Positions 27,156-36,925 of a stretch of 53,391 nt of DNA are shown piece after piece. The notes below the pieces were generated by a model. That model made no database searches. It worked only from the letters and a program-made list of their open reading frames with translations, and had not been told where the DNA came from. The translations under genes were made by a program, and so were the position numbers. Each line of letters opens with the position of its first letter. Position 1 is the stretch's first letter. The DNA is from an uncultured Clostridia bacterium. Its GTDB lineage: Bacteria; Bacillota; Clostridia; UBA1381; UBA9506. The stretch spans positions 1 to 53,391 of the forward strand of contig CAKSBF010000014.1 in assembly GCA_934438075.1 (NCBI GenBank), read 5' to 3'.

Positions 27156-28268
27156 TTAGTTTAAAATTGCTTTTTCAGTGTCCTTATCAAAGAGATGAAT
27201 CTTATTACCTTCCAAAGCGATTTTAATCGTATCACCCGGCTGAGCGGTTGTTCTCGGGTTAACAATTGCCGTGAAGTTAGAACCTTCAATGTTCAAGTAC
27301 AAATGAGTGGTCGCACCCATAAGCTCTGTAACTTCAACTTTAGCTTCTACAACACATTCCGGAGTAGTGGAAAGAATAGCTTCTTCATCATGCATATTCT
27401 CCGGACGAATACCCATAATAACCTGCTTGCCGATATACTCGGAACCTTCCAACTTCTGTGCTTTTCCATCCGGAATTTTAACAGAAGATTTACCAAAGGT
27501 CAAGTAAATACCATCGTCCTTTTTCTCAAGCAATGCATCTACAAAATTCATCGGAGGGCTTCCGATAAAACCTGCAACAAATACATTAACCGGATTATCA
27601 TATAACACCTGCGGGCTATCGATCTGCTGAATGAATCCATCCTTCATAACAACGATTCGGGTACCCATAGTCATAGCTTCTGTCTGGTCATGTGTAACAT
27701 AAATAAATGTTGTCTGCAATCTCTTATGAAGCTTACTGATTTCTGTTCTCATCTGACCTCTGAGCTTTGCATCCAAGTTGGACAGCGGCTCATCCATCAA
27801 GAATACCTTTGGTTCACGAACGATAGCACGACCCAAAGCAACACGCTGTCTCTGTCCACCGGACAACGCCTTCGGCTTTCTGTCAAGCAAATGCTCAATA
27901 TCCAAAATTCTTGCAGCCTCAGTAACTCTCTTTTTAATGTCAGCTTTCGGCATTTTTCTCAGTTTCAAACCGAACGCCATGTTGTCAAACACTGTCATAT
28001 GCGGATACAGTGCATAGTTCTGGAATACCATAGCGATATCTCTGTCTTTCGGTGCCACATCGTTTACAAGCTTGTCACCGATATAAAGCTCACCTTCAGA
28101 AATTTCTTCCAAGCCGGCAATCATTCTCAGCGTGGTGGATTTACCACAACCGGAAGGACCGACCAAAACAACAAATTCTTTATCTTCGATATCCAAATTG
28201 AAATCACTTACAGCTGTAACGCCGCCGGCATATCTTTTATAGATACCCTTCAAATTTAGACTTGCCAT
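27156..28268 (-). CDS. ABC transporter ATP-binding protein, UgpC/MsmK/MsmX type
   Basis: A 370-residue ATPase of carbohydrate (CUT1) importers. Walker A GPSGCGKST, Q-loop FQNYALYPHMTV, signature LSGGQRQRVALGRA, Walker B FLMDEPLSNLDA and H-loop VTHD are intact. A C-terminal TOBE/OB regulatory domain (about 240-370) is present. No permease or binding-protein gene is nearby. In Firmicutes such stand-alone ATPases (MsmX, MsmK) energise several different sugar importers, and that is the likely role here. AGGAGG precedes the ATG. Confidence 0.93.
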   Translation of the reverse strand: MASLNLKGIYKRYAGGVTAVSDFNLDIEDKEFVVLVGPSGCGKSTTLRMIAGLEEISEGELYIGDKLVNDVAPKDRDIAMVFQNYALYPHMTVFDNMAFGLKLRKMPKADIKKRVTEAARILDIEHLLDRKPKALSGGQRQRVALGRAIVREPKVFLMDEPLSNLDAKLRGQMRTEISKLHKRLQTTFIYVTHDQTEAMTMGTRIVVMKDGFIQQIDSPQVLYDNPVNVFVAGFIGSPPMNFVDALLEKKDDGIYLTFGKSSVKIPDGKAQKLEGSEYIGKQVIMGIRPENMHDEEAILSTTPECVVEAKVEVTELMGATTHLYLNIEGSNFTAIVNPRTTAQPGDTIKIALEGNKIHLFDKDTEKAILN

Positions 28269-28415
28269 TGTGTGTACCTCCTCATACCTGACTAATCATT
28301 TACAATACATATGATACCACAATTGTCCTTAAAATGTTAGTCTCTTTTTCACCAAAATTTTAAAAATTTATTTAGTAACCATGCACAAAAAAGATTTTTA
28401 GTGCCTCAACAGGCT

Positions 28416-30569
28416 CTATTGAGCATCTTTTATGCTAAGAGAAATTCTTTTTTTTGCGATATCAAGGCCAATAATTTTAACCTTAACAACATCTCCTACC
28501 GACAAAGCTTCCATCGGGTGTTTAATGTATTTATTACTAATTTGCGATACATGCACCAAGCCGTCCTGATGCACGCCAATATCAACAAACGCGCCAAAAT
28601 CTATCACATTTCTTACTGTCCCCGTCAATATCATGCCTTCACTTAGATTTTCGATAGAAAGCAAATCAGAACGCAATGTTGGTTTCGGCAGCTCATCACG
28701 CGGATCCCTTCCCGGCTTCACTATCGCATCAGCAATATCACGCAGCGTTGGAACACCCACTCCAATCTCCTGTGCCAATGCCGAAAAACTTTCTTGTTTT
28801 AATTTTGCTAAAAAATCTTGTTTTTGATTGCCAATGCTTTCCAATGTAAATCCTTCCCTCTGTGCAAGCATTTTTGCCGCATCATAGGATTCCGGATGTA
28901 CCGATGTATTGTCCAACGGATTTTTCCCGTTTGGAATCCGCAAAAAGCCTGCGCATTGTTCAAAGGCTTTTTTCCCAAGCTTTGCGACCTTCAACAGCTG
29001 TTTTCTGTCCTCAAATTTCCCGTTCTCTTCACGGTAAGTCACAATATTTTTCGCTATTGCGGAATTAATTCCCGCAATATGTGAAAGGAGTGACGGCGAG
29101 GCAGTGTTCAAATCAACGCCTACGCTGTTCACGCAATCTTCTACAACTCCATCCAAAGCCATAGAAAGCCGTTTCTGATTCATATCGTGCTGGTATTGCC
29201 CAACGCCGATAGATTTCGGGTCAATTTTAACCAACTCCGCAAGCGGATCCTGCAAACGGCGCGCAATGGACACTGCACTGCGCAGTGCAACATCGTAATC
29301 GGGAAATTCTGCAGCACCAAGCTCCGATGCAGAATATACCGATGCGCCCGACTCATTGACCACAACATATTTGACCTCTCTGTCAAGTTCTGAAATAACA
29401 TCCGCTACGAATATTTCTGATTCCTTTGAAGCCGTTCCATTTCCGATAGATATTAAATTAACCTGATATTTTTCAATTAGCTTCTTCAGAACATCCTTTG
29501 CCTGCGCCTTATTATGATGTTCTAAGGTACAATAAATAACTGTTGTTGCCAACACCTTGCCTGTTTCATCCACAACCGCTATTTTACAGCCTGTACGATA
29601 TGCAGGATCCAACCCAAGAACCACCATCCCTTTTATCGGGGGTTGCAATAACAGACTGTGGAGGTTTGCCGAAAATAGTTTAATCGCCTCTTCGCTGGCA
29701 TTTTCCGTCAGTTCTGCACGCAATTCGTTCTCAATGGATGGTGCAATCAGTCTCTTATAAGCATCCTGTGCCGCACTCTCTACATACTCGCTTGTCACCG
29801 ATAAAGGCTTTTTCAACAGCTGTCCGCGCAGATAATCAAAAGCAGCCTCTTCCTCCATGGAAACCGACACTTTCAGAAAACCCTCTTTTTCGCCGCGGTT
29901 AATAGCAAGCACACGATGGTTTGCTATCTTAGAGAGCGGCTCTGCAAAGTCATAATACAAACGATATACACTGTCCTCTTCCTTTGCAGCCTTAGATACC
30001 AAAATCCCCTTACGGTAAGTCATTGCACGAATCTGCTTGCGATATTGCGCATTATCCGAAATACCTTCGGCAATAATATCCATTGCACCGGCAATTGCCT
30101 CTTCTGTTGACTCAACATTTTTTTCTTTATCAACATATTGCGCCGCTAGCTCCAAAAAGCTCCCGTCATAAATATCCTGTCTCAAAATAATCTCCGCCAA
30201 AGGTTCCAGTCCCTTTTCTTTTGCCACAGTTGCACGCGTTCTGCGTTTTGGACGAAACGGTCGGTAAATATCTTCCAATTCCTGTAATGTCTGCGCCTTG
30301 AGAATTTGCTGTTCTAGCTCATCTGTCAAGTTTTCCTGCTCGGAAATAAGACGGATAATCTCTGCTTTTCGTTCCTCCATGTTCCGCAGATAGGCAAGAC
30401 GATCTGCAAGCTTACGCAAGGTTTGATCATCAAGCTCTCCGGTCTTTTCTTTACGATACCGTGCTATAAACGGGATAGTGTTTCCCGCATCAATCAATTC
30501 AATAGTGTTCGCAATCTGAAAATCTTTTAAATGAAATTCTTCTTTTAATTGCTGTGCAATAAAATCCAT
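28416..30569 (-). CDS. tex: Tex family RNA-binding transcription accessory protein
   Basis: A 717-residue conserved nucleic-acid-binding protein. It has an N-terminal Tex domain (FIARYRKEKTGELDD), a YqgF-like nuclease fold (GLDPAYRTGCKIAVVD), helix-hairpin-helix motifs (VDLNTASPSLLSHIAGI) and a C-terminal S1 domain (GTVRNVIDFGAFVDIGVHQD). It binds RNA, and its loss affects transcription or toxin expression in some bacteria. The start lies 19 nt after the stop of the SLH gene upstream on the same strand. Confidence 0.95.
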   Translation of the reverse strand: MDFIAQQLKEEFHLKDFQIANTIELIDAGNTIPFIARYRKEKTGELDDQTLRKLADRLAYLRNMEERKAEIIRLISEQENLTDELEQQILKAQTLQELEDIYRPFRPKRRTRATVAKEKGLEPLAEIILRQDIYDGSFLELAAQYVDKEKNVESTEEAIAGAMDIIAEGISDNAQYRKQIRAMTYRKGILVSKAAKEEDSVYRLYYDFAEPLSKIANHRVLAINRGEKEGFLKVSVSMEEEAAFDYLRGQLLKKPLSVTSEYVESAAQDAYKRLIAPSIENELRAELTENASEEAIKLFSANLHSLLLQPPIKGMVVLGLDPAYRTGCKIAVVDETGKVLATTVIYCTLEHHNKAQAKDVLKKLIEKYQVNLISIGNGTASKESEIFVADVISELDREVKYVVVNESGASVYSASELGAAEFPDYDVALRSAVSIARRLQDPLAELVKIDPKSIGVGQYQHDMNQKRLSMALDGVVEDCVNSVGVDLNTASPSLLSHIAGINSAIAKNIVTYREENGKFEDRKQLLKVAKLGKKAFEQCAGFLRIPNGKNPLDNTSVHPESYDAAKMLAQREGFTLESIGNQKQDFLAKLKQESFSALAQEIGVGVPTLRDIADAIVKPGRDPRDELPKPTLRSDLLSIENLSEGMILTGTVRNVIDFGAFVDIGVHQDGLVHVSQISNKYIKHPMEALSVGDVVKVKIIGLDIAKKRISLSIKDAQ

Positions 30570-30588
30570 ATTATCTCCTTTGCCGTCT

Positions 30589-32274
30589 TTACTTTCCTGT
30601 CCGCTGAATATAAACGCTCAGCATCTGAGAAATCATTTTAGCCGCTTCCTGTCGAGATGCAAACTGTTCCGGATTAAAATTACCGTTATTGTCGCCCGAG
30701 ATAATGTTTAGTTCACGCATCGCCAGTACCGATTCTCTCGCATATTCCGCTATTTTGTCATTATCTGCAAACTTTTCTGTTTGCCCGTCTGCTTCAATGC
30801 CTTGTTTTGCCAATACGCTGCAAATTATTTTCGCCATATCCTGACGCTTAATTTTCTGACCGACACCAAACTTTCCTTCTCCAACACCGTTAATTAAGCC
30901 TTTGGCAGCAGCGTTTGCTACATAGCTGTAATACCAGCTGTTCTCTGCAACATCCTCAAAATTGCAAACAGCACCCGTATCATTCATGCCAAACAATTCC
31001 ACCACCAGCTTAACAAATTCCTCACGGGTAATACTTGCGTTTGGCAAAAACATTCCCTCGGCCTTTCCGTCAATGACACCGCGCAGTTTTAATCCCTCTA
31101 CATATTGTTTTGACCATCCCGAAACATCATCAAAACTGTACGGCGCATCCTTGACAACATATTCGCCGCCGCGAGTCAGCAATGCTGCAAATCCTGTTTC
31201 TGTCATTGCTGTATATTTTACCGGTATAAGCTGTGCGTTTTCAAAACGGTACAGCATAAGATTCTCCCCGCTCAACGTAAAACGAAGCAGTGTTTGATGC
31301 TCAAACGTTTTTTCGGTATCAATGCCGCTGTCCGTTTTTATGCCTACCCTAATTAAAATACCGTTATCACGGAGTTCGTCGGTCAGCCCATCAAACGAAT
31401 CTGCTTTTTCATAAATAATTTTTTCGGAGGAATCAGGCGGCGTTATCTCACCGTTATTTACTGTGCCTCCCGGCACTTTACCTCCGCCGTTGTTACCGCC
31501 ATTACCGCTTTCTTTAGCAACAATTTTGCAAAGTCCTAGTTCTGACAAGCCTTGCGCCAATTGATAACCCTCTTCGCTGCCGGTATATGTATTAAAGAGA
31601 ACCGCTAAAGAATTAATCAGTTTCTCTGCCTCTACCTTTTCACCGCCCAAATCCACATTTTCCCATGTTTTATTCAGACTGGCAGCAAAAGTATCCGAAA
31701 AAGAATATACCGAAAAGTTTCCCTGATTTCTGTTATAACTGAACAACTCTGCATTTTTTACATTTTTAAATAACGTTTTTGTCATATATGCCATAACAGA
31801 TTCATTAATACCATCTTCTTCCAACATAGTTGCTAATCTCTCATTTGCCTGTGAAAATGCCGCTTTTAGTACATTCATTGCCCTTTTTACAACGGCTGAA
31901 ACTTCCATCGGCTCCGGCTTTGTTTTTGCATCTGCATAAGCATACAGCACATTTTGCACATTTTCACAACCGAAACTGACAATGCTGCGCAGCATAGCCT
32001 TTACACAGTCCGCACCAAGCTGGTCAATGGTCGGTTTTAATATGCTGTAAACCATGCCGTTTTGTTCGTCAATCTGTCGACAGACAATTTCCAAATTTTC
32101 TTCAGCGCCGGAAAAAACTGCCACATTTTGAATCAGCGCATTGCGTTCTCCTGTTGTGTATCCGGCAGCACGTGTAATCATAGAATCAAGCAGTGACCTA
32201 TCCAAAGCCGATGTCGATAGTGTGCAAAAAAATGTCATAAATACCGCTAACAATAAAGCAAACCTTTTTTTCAT
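30589..32274 (-). CDS. SLH-domain surface protein
   Basis: A 561-residue secreted protein. A signal peptide (about 1-23, MKKRFALLLAVFMTFFC) is followed by a helical region of unknown fold (about 24-230), a Gly/Asn-rich linker, a beta-rich segment, and three S-layer-homology domains at the C terminus. The SLH cores are FDDVSGWSKQYVEGLKLRGV, FEDVAENSWYYSYV and FADNDKIAEYARESVLAM. SLH domains bind pyruvylated secondary wall polymers. The start at 32274 has GGAGGAAG upstream. The N-terminal layout resembles the next SLH gene, so the two may be paralogues. Confidence 0.88.
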   Translation of the reverse strand: MKKRFALLLAVFMTFFCTLSTSALDRSLLDSMITRAAGYTTGERNALIQNVAVFSGAEENLEIVCRQIDEQNGMVYSILKPTIDQLGADCVKAMLRSIVSFGCENVQNVLYAYADAKTKPEPMEVSAVVKRAMNVLKAAFSQANERLATMLEEDGINESVMAYMTKTLFKNVKNAELFSYNRNQGNFSVYSFSDTFAASLNKTWENVDLGGEKVEAEKLINSLAVLFNTYTGSEEGYQLAQGLSELGLCKIVAKESGNGGNNGGGKVPGGTVNNGEITPPDSSEKIIYEKADSFDGLTDELRDNGILIRVGIKTDSGIDTEKTFEHQTLLRFTLSGENLMLYRFENAQLIPVKYTAMTETGFAALLTRGGEYVVKDAPYSFDDVSGWSKQYVEGLKLRGVIDGKAEGMFLPNASITREEFVKLVVELFGMNDTGAVCNFEDVAENSWYYSYVANAAAKGLINGVGEGKFGVGQKIKRQDMAKIICSVLAKQGIEADGQTEKFADNDKIAEYARESVLAMRELNIISGDNNGNFNPEQFASRQEAAKMISQMLSVYIQRTGK

Positions 32275-32367
32275 ATTCTTCCTCCTTAATAGTCTATACC
32301 AAAATATTGCTATTCCCATTGGTTGAAACAAAGAAATTACTCTTTATTTTAACCGACGGGAATATAT

Positions 32368-32403
32368 CACAGCGGCTTCCTGCCATAGCAGGAAGCCGCT
32401 GTG
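32368..32403. terminator. Strong hairpin between the two SLH genes
   Basis: A perfect 16-bp GC-rich stem, CACAGCGGCTTCCTGC with GCAGGAAGCCGCTGTG, has a 4-nt loop. It has no U run on either strand, so it may be a processing or stabilising structure or a weak terminator. Confidence 0.6.
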
Positions 32404-32425
32404 TTGTCACTTCAAAAAAATGAAA

Positions 32426-34219
32426 TTAATAAATTCCTTTTACATTCATATAATTGTACAAGATTTTCGCTGCTTCCGCACGCGTTACGCTTGCTGCCGG
32501 TGCAAACAGTCCGTCACCGCGGCCGCTGATAATACCCAGATTGGTTGCCTGGCCAACAGCCTTGCGTGCCCATTCGCCAATTCTTTCTACGTCACTGTAA
32601 TCAGCCGTAGTATCAGCAGAAGAATATCCATACAGTCTCATTGCAAGCGCTACAATTTCTTCTCTGCTTAAAACACGCTCCGGCTTAAATTCGCCGTCGT
32701 CATATCCAAGATAAATCCCCTTTGCGGAGAGAAGAGCAACAGAATCATGTGCCCATGCCGCAATACCTTGATCGTCCGTATATTCTGTAGTTGTTACGCT
32801 GCCAAGCTCGCCTTCAAGATTCAGCAAACGAACCAGAACAACAGCCATCTCCTGTCTGGTTACACCCCATTCAGGCTGGAATGTGCCGTCTTCATATCCC
32901 TTAAACAGGCCTCTATTTACCATAGCGTTAATATAATCCTTAGCCCAGTGATTTGCTGTATCAGCAAAGAGAACATCCGATACCGGTGGTGCCGGAATGG
33001 TGTTATCCGGTTTCGTTACCACATCCGAGCTTGGACGACGATTGCCGCTGCTGCTACTGCTGTCACTTGACGGACGGCTTATCGTTACAAAGTAAATCTC
33101 ACTGTTGGTGCCGTCCTTGCTGGTAATGCGAACTGCCACCTTTTTGTTATCGCCGACACGAATGTTTTCATCCTCCATGTCGTCAAACCATCTCCACTCA
33201 GAAGAAGCCTTGCCGCTGTCAACATACGCATATTCAATCTTAGCGCCGGCAGTTTTCGTAGTACCCTCTACAGTAAAGGAAGACGTGCTTACTTTAACCT
33301 TAGTCGGCTTGTTCTGTTCCAAAGACAAATCTACGCTCTTTCCGTTAACCAAAATGCTGCCCATTTCGAACATGCTGTCTGTTGATACATAAATATTCAG
33401 TCCGGAGTCATCCAGAACCTTTTTCATATTAGCGATCTGTTCCTTGCTGTAACTGCTGTTAATAACATCCGCCAACATTTCAGCAATATCCATAGCATTT
33501 CCGATCTTTTTACCGTTTAAGGTATAATCATCCATATAGTCCATCAAACGTTTTGCATACGCTGAATCTACCTGATATGCCGCAAAGCCCGTACCATCTG
33601 TATCGTCCGTCAGCTGAATGGTATCTTTCCATGCTGTAAACAGATTTAATACAACATACGGAGCAACAGCAGAATCAAAAGCCACATGCTCTTCCAGTGC
33701 GTTACGGAGCTTTGCCGGATAAACTTCATCGTCATTATACAAAGCCAGCAAAGCGGTATTGATTTCGTCCGCTCTGTCTGTATCCTGAATCGTGTAGCTT
33801 ACACGCGCATCATCCTTCTTTACACCAAAGCCATCGATTGCTGTCTCTCTGCTTTTTGCCGGAATAGCACGAATCATTTCCAATACAAACAATGCAGAAG
33901 AATAAATCTCGTCATCACCGGTTACTTTGTCAAAAATGCTCTTTAAATCCGTTGATCCGGAACTCAGAGAATCAAAGTCTTTGTTTTTCAGAGCATTAAT
34001 CAAAGTCTCCATATCTCTGTCGGTACCACCCATATACATGCGTATGTACTCAAGAATCTCCAACCGTCTTTCCATAGTTGCCGGTGTGTTGTCCGAAAAG
34101 AAACTCACCAGTTTCTTAACGTCCGAGCCGGAAACATCAACAGTTGCCGCAAATGCCGTGCATACGGAGACCGCAAGCATAGCAAGTGCTAAAACCAGAC
34201 TAATAATTTTTTTCCTCAT
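32426..34219 (-). CDS. SLH-domain surface protein with cadherin-like beta-sandwich segment
   Basis: A 597-residue secreted protein. Its signal peptide is MRKKIISLVLALAMLAVSV..AFAA (1-25). A helical region (about 26-270) precedes a beta-sandwich-like segment (about 280-385, ending VRITSKDGTNSEIYFVTIS). A Ser-rich linker of about 15 residues leads to three SLH domains (FADTANHWAKDYINAMVNRG, YTDDQGIAAWAHDSVALLSA, YSDVERIGEWARKAVGQAT). A structural or wall-anchored surface role is inferred. It follows the unknown membrane protein gene by 27 nt. Confidence 0.88.
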   Translation of the reverse strand: MRKKIISLVLALAMLAVSVCTAFAATVDVSGSDVKKLVSFFSDNTPATMERRLEILEYIRMYMGGTDRDMETLINALKNKDFDSLSSGSTDLKSIFDKVTGDDEIYSSALFVLEMIRAIPAKSRETAIDGFGVKKDDARVSYTIQDTDRADEINTALLALYNDDEVYPAKLRNALEEHVAFDSAVAPYVVLNLFTAWKDTIQLTDDTDGTGFAAYQVDSAYAKRLMDYMDDYTLNGKKIGNAMDIAEMLADVINSSYSKEQIANMKKVLDDSGLNIYVSTDSMFEMGSILVNGKSVDLSLEQNKPTKVKVSTSSFTVEGTTKTAGAKIEYAYVDSGKASSEWRWFDDMEDENIRVGDNKKVAVRITSKDGTNSEIYFVTISRPSSDSSSSSGNRRPSSDVVTKPDNTIPAPPVSDVLFADTANHWAKDYINAMVNRGLFKGYEDGTFQPEWGVTRQEMAVVLVRLLNLEGELGSVTTTEYTDDQGIAAWAHDSVALLSAKGIYLGYDDGEFKPERVLSREEIVALAMRLYGYSSADTTADYSDVERIGEWARKAVGQATNLGIISGRGDGLFAPAASVTRAEAAKILYNYMNVKGIY

Positions 34220-34247
34220 TTACTACACTCCCCTTTAATGATGTAAA

Positions 34248-34856
34248 TTAATTTTCTAATAAATAGGCATATTTGGAATAATACCCATATATTTTATTTT
34301 TATCTTCCGCAGATAAACTGCGACTAAGTATAGAATACGCTCTTCCAATCTCCTCCCTGGTAATACCTCCGCTGGTCATTGCCAGCAATGTCTGATAATC
34401 GGAAGCAGAGAGCGAACGGCTGATAATTGCCATGACTGCAAGTTTATCACCCAAAGAAACAGACTGTTCCAGTTTTTTGACCTGATCCGCAGAAAACCTC
34501 ATATTTCCCTTTATTCCATGCTTTTCCTGCGCCGCGCTAAGAATGTCTTTCGGCTTTTCTTCCTCGCCATCAGCCTTCTTCCCTTCATTTTGTTCCTGCG
34601 AGGTTTGTCCATCGTCATTCGTTTGAGGCAATTGTTCCGCTGAACGGTTTTCTTCCAAAGAAGTTTCCTCTTGTACGGAGGACGATTGATAAAGAGAGTC
34701 TGTTAATACAGAAAATGCCTTATCAACAGCAAAATATCCGGTGGTTGCTATTGCCGCAAGTACAAACATAATAATCAAAACAACAATAAGCACCGTTTTT
34801 TTTCGGTTTTTCTTTGCCTGTTTCATCTTCTGACTATCACTTCCCTTCCCAATCAC
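34248..34856 (-). CDS. Membrane-anchored protein of unknown function
   Basis: About 202 residues. A basic N terminus (KQAKKNRKK) leads into one membrane helix (about 24-48). An acidic, Gln/Glu-rich disordered stretch (about 60-108) follows, then a helical extracellular domain (about 110-202). No family was recognised. The start is uncertain: GTG at 34856, or ATG at 34826, which lacks a well-placed ribosome binding site. It is the first gene of a unit with the SLH proteins, so a cell-surface role is plausible. Confidence 0.75.
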   Translation of the reverse strand: MIGKGSDSQKMKQAKKNRKKTVLIVVLIIMFVLAAIATTGYFAVDKAFSVLTDSLYQSSSVQEETSLEENRSAEQLPQTNDDGQTSQEQNEGKKADGEEEKPKDILSAAQEKHGIKGNMRFSADQVKKLEQSVSLGDKLAVMAIISRSLSASDYQTLLAMTSGGITREEIGRAYSILSRSLSAEDKNKIYGYYSKYAYLLEN

Positions 34857-35030
34857 GCGCTTCTAAGTTAAACTCGTAATTATTATAGCACAGTTTTTTT
34901 AAAAAAGGAAGAGCAAAATGCAAAATTTATTATACTTGTAACATTTTAAGCAGTCCAACAGGTCAATCAGTGCTTTTTGGAATAAAATTTTCTTTTTCTC
35001 TTTGAAATATGCTGCCTTAAAGGAAATATG
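34857..35030. other. Intergenic region, no gene seen
   Basis: Divergent AT-rich spacer between the membrane-anchored protein and the SLH/phosphate-binding-like gene. A TATAAT for the minus strand is visible near 34877 but with no convincing -35. Confidence 0.4.
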
Positions 35031-35059
35031 TTGAAAAAAATAAATGCATATGCTATAAT
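35031..35059 (+). promoter_or_regulatory. Promoter of the SLH/phosphate-binding-like gene
   Basis: TTGAAA (35031-35036), 17 nt, TATAAT (35054-35059), leaving a leader of about 125 nt. Confidence 0.75.
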
Positions 35060-35087
35060 GGGGTTACAAACCAACCTTTTCATTTGT

Positions 35088-35146
35088 CCGGAGATATCGT
35101 TGACATAACAAAAAGCACCGTATTTTGCATTGCTTTTATTCTCCGG
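35088..35146 (+). promoter_or_regulatory. Two-tier stem-loop in the 5' leader
   Basis: CCGGAGA (35088-35094) pairs with TCTCCGG (35140-35146), and AAAAGCA (35111-35117) pairs with TGCTTTT (35131-35137) inside it. It lies between the promoter and the start codon. No known riboswitch was recognised. Confidence 0.4.
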
Positions 35147-35190
35147 TTCAATGATGTACACTCAACACCAAACGAAAGGACGGTATTTTT

Positions 35191-36855
35191 ATGAAAAAAA
35201 TGTTCACCATCTTACTTATCTTTGCAGGACTGCTGTCCATTCCGGTTTCTGCTCTGGAAGCCAGCGATGTGAAGTACTTAAAGGCTGATGAAGGGTATCA
35301 GTACGGTGCAGATTTTATTTATGTTGCTGCCGACAGCGCTACCGGTGAAATTATTCCGCTTTCCATAGGACCGTTAGATGAGTATACTTACGCATACTTA
35401 CCCGGCAACAGCAATATTGCCTTAAAAAAGATACAGCCAACAGCATTTAATGATATTGACCTTAAAAATGATTCTGCTGTAAATGAGCTTTCTGCCCGCG
35501 GTGTTATCACCGGTTATGAGGATGGCAGTTTCCGTCCTTTTAATGCTTTATCCCGTGCGGAAATGGCTGTGATTTTTGCCAGAATGTTCCGCATAGCGCC
35601 GGATTCTGCCGAGTCCTGTTTCTCCGATGTGGCAACAAACAGTTGGTGCAGCGGTTATATTATGGCATTAGTCAATAAGGGCGTATTAAAAAAAGATGTA
35701 TTATTTCATCCAAATGACCCCGTAACGCACGAACAGTTGACTGCAATGACATATCGGATGCTTTCGGATATGAACTGCATCTCTTCTGACAAAGAGTTCG
35801 ATTTTGCTGCTTATCCAGACTTTGAACAGGTTTCCGAATATGCAAAAAATGCCTATCGTCAGCTGCTTGCCAACGGCTATACTGTACTGAATGATTGGCT
35901 GGACTACGACCCCATGGATCTGGCCGATGATCGTCACATGCTGCGCCCGCAAAAAAGTGTACTGCGCTATGGCTGTGCTGCATTTCTGTACGATAATATC
36001 CGCAGCTTTTTCCGCAACAATGCGCCTGCCATTAAACGCGATACTGCGCCGGACGCGGAAATTCCCATATTAGATGGCTCGACCTCTACTTATGATATCA
36101 CACAAAATATATATTGGCAATATTACAAGAACCATACCAACCACCCTGATTTTCCAAAGGCTCACTCCAAAACCTCTAATTCCTACAGACGGCTGATCGA
36201 CGGTGAGGTCGAAATGATATTTGTACCCGACCCAAGTGAAGAAATCACACGTTATGCGGAGGAAAAAGGTGTAACACTGAAATATATTCCGATTGCAAAT
36301 GAAGCGCTCGTTTTCTTTACTTCGGATAAAAATGAAACTGATTCTGTTACTACGGAACAGCTTTACAACATCTATGTAAACAACAACATCAAAAACTGGC
36401 AGGAACTTGGCGGAAACAACACTGAACTGGTTGCCTACTGCAGAAATAATGACAGCGGCAGTCATGCACAGATGGAAAAATTTATTTTAAACGGCAAGGA
36501 AATTAATGATTCCATCAGCAAAGAACGAACCTCTTGGGTGATGTCAAGTATCCTAACCGATGTTGACGACTTTAACAGGGAAAATCCGGGCAAATATGCT
36601 ATGGGTTATACTTTATATTATTACTATGTTGCCAACCAAAACGTGCTCGGTCCTTTTGATTTAAAATTAATGAAAATCAACGGAGTTGAGCCCACGGAGG
36701 AAAACATAGCAAACGGTGCCTATCCCTACACTACCAATTATTATGCTGTCATCCGTGATGAGGAAAATCCGAAGGTTGCAAAATTTGTTGAACTGATGCA
36801 AAGCGACTTTGGAAAAGATATTATCCGCAACAGTGGTTTAGGCGTTATTGAGTAA
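35191..36855 (+). CDS. SLH-anchored phosphate-binding-like (PstS-type) protein
   Basis: A 554-residue secreted protein with a signal peptide (1-22). SLH-like repeats span about 84-275 (FNDIDLKNDSAVNELSARGV, SDVATNSWCSGYIMALVNKG and a third, more divergent copy). A periplasmic-binding-protein-like domain of the PstS type spans about 290-554 (ILDGSTSTYDI at 293-303, GSHAQMEKFI, AMGYTLYYYYV). No pst permease genes are nearby. It may hold phosphate or another anion at the wall, or have become a sensor; this is inference. A 124-bp structured leader precedes it. Confidence 0.85.
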   Translation: MKKMFTILLIFAGLLSIPVSALEASDVKYLKADEGYQYGADFIYVAADSATGEIIPLSIGPLDEYTYAYLPGNSNIALKKIQPTAFNDIDLKNDSAVNELSARGVITGYEDGSFRPFNALSRAEMAVIFARMFRIAPDSAESCFSDVATNSWCSGYIMALVNKGVLKKDVLFHPNDPVTHEQLTAMTYRMLSDMNCISSDKEFDFAAYPDFEQVSEYAKNAYRQLLANGYTVLNDWLDYDPMDLADDRHMLRPQKSVLRYGCAAFLYDNIRSFFRNNAPAIKRDTAPDAEIPILDGSTSTYDITQNIYWQYYKNHTNHPDFPKAHSKTSNSYRRLIDGEVEMIFVPDPSEEITRYAEEKGVTLKYIPIANEALVFFTSDKNETDSVTTEQLYNIYVNNNIKNWQELGGNNTELVAYCRNNDSGSHAQMEKFILNGKEINDSISKERTSWVMSSILTDVDDFNRENPGKYAMGYTLYYYYVANQNVLGPFDLKLMKINGVEPTEENIANGAYPYTTNYYAVIRDEENPKVAKFVELMQSDFGKDIIRNSGLGVIE

Positions 36856-36925
36856 CCATCTGCCGAACACAACCGGCGGAAAAATAGTATAAAAAATTTA
36901 GTAAATACACAAAGGAAGTGCTGAA

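Noticed and set aside
34967..35161. A 64-codon minus-strand reading frame between the membrane-anchored protein and the SLH/binding-protein gene
   Set aside because: It has no ribosome binding site, runs across the plus-strand promoter and leader stem-loop, and its composition is that of AT-rich noncoding DNA.
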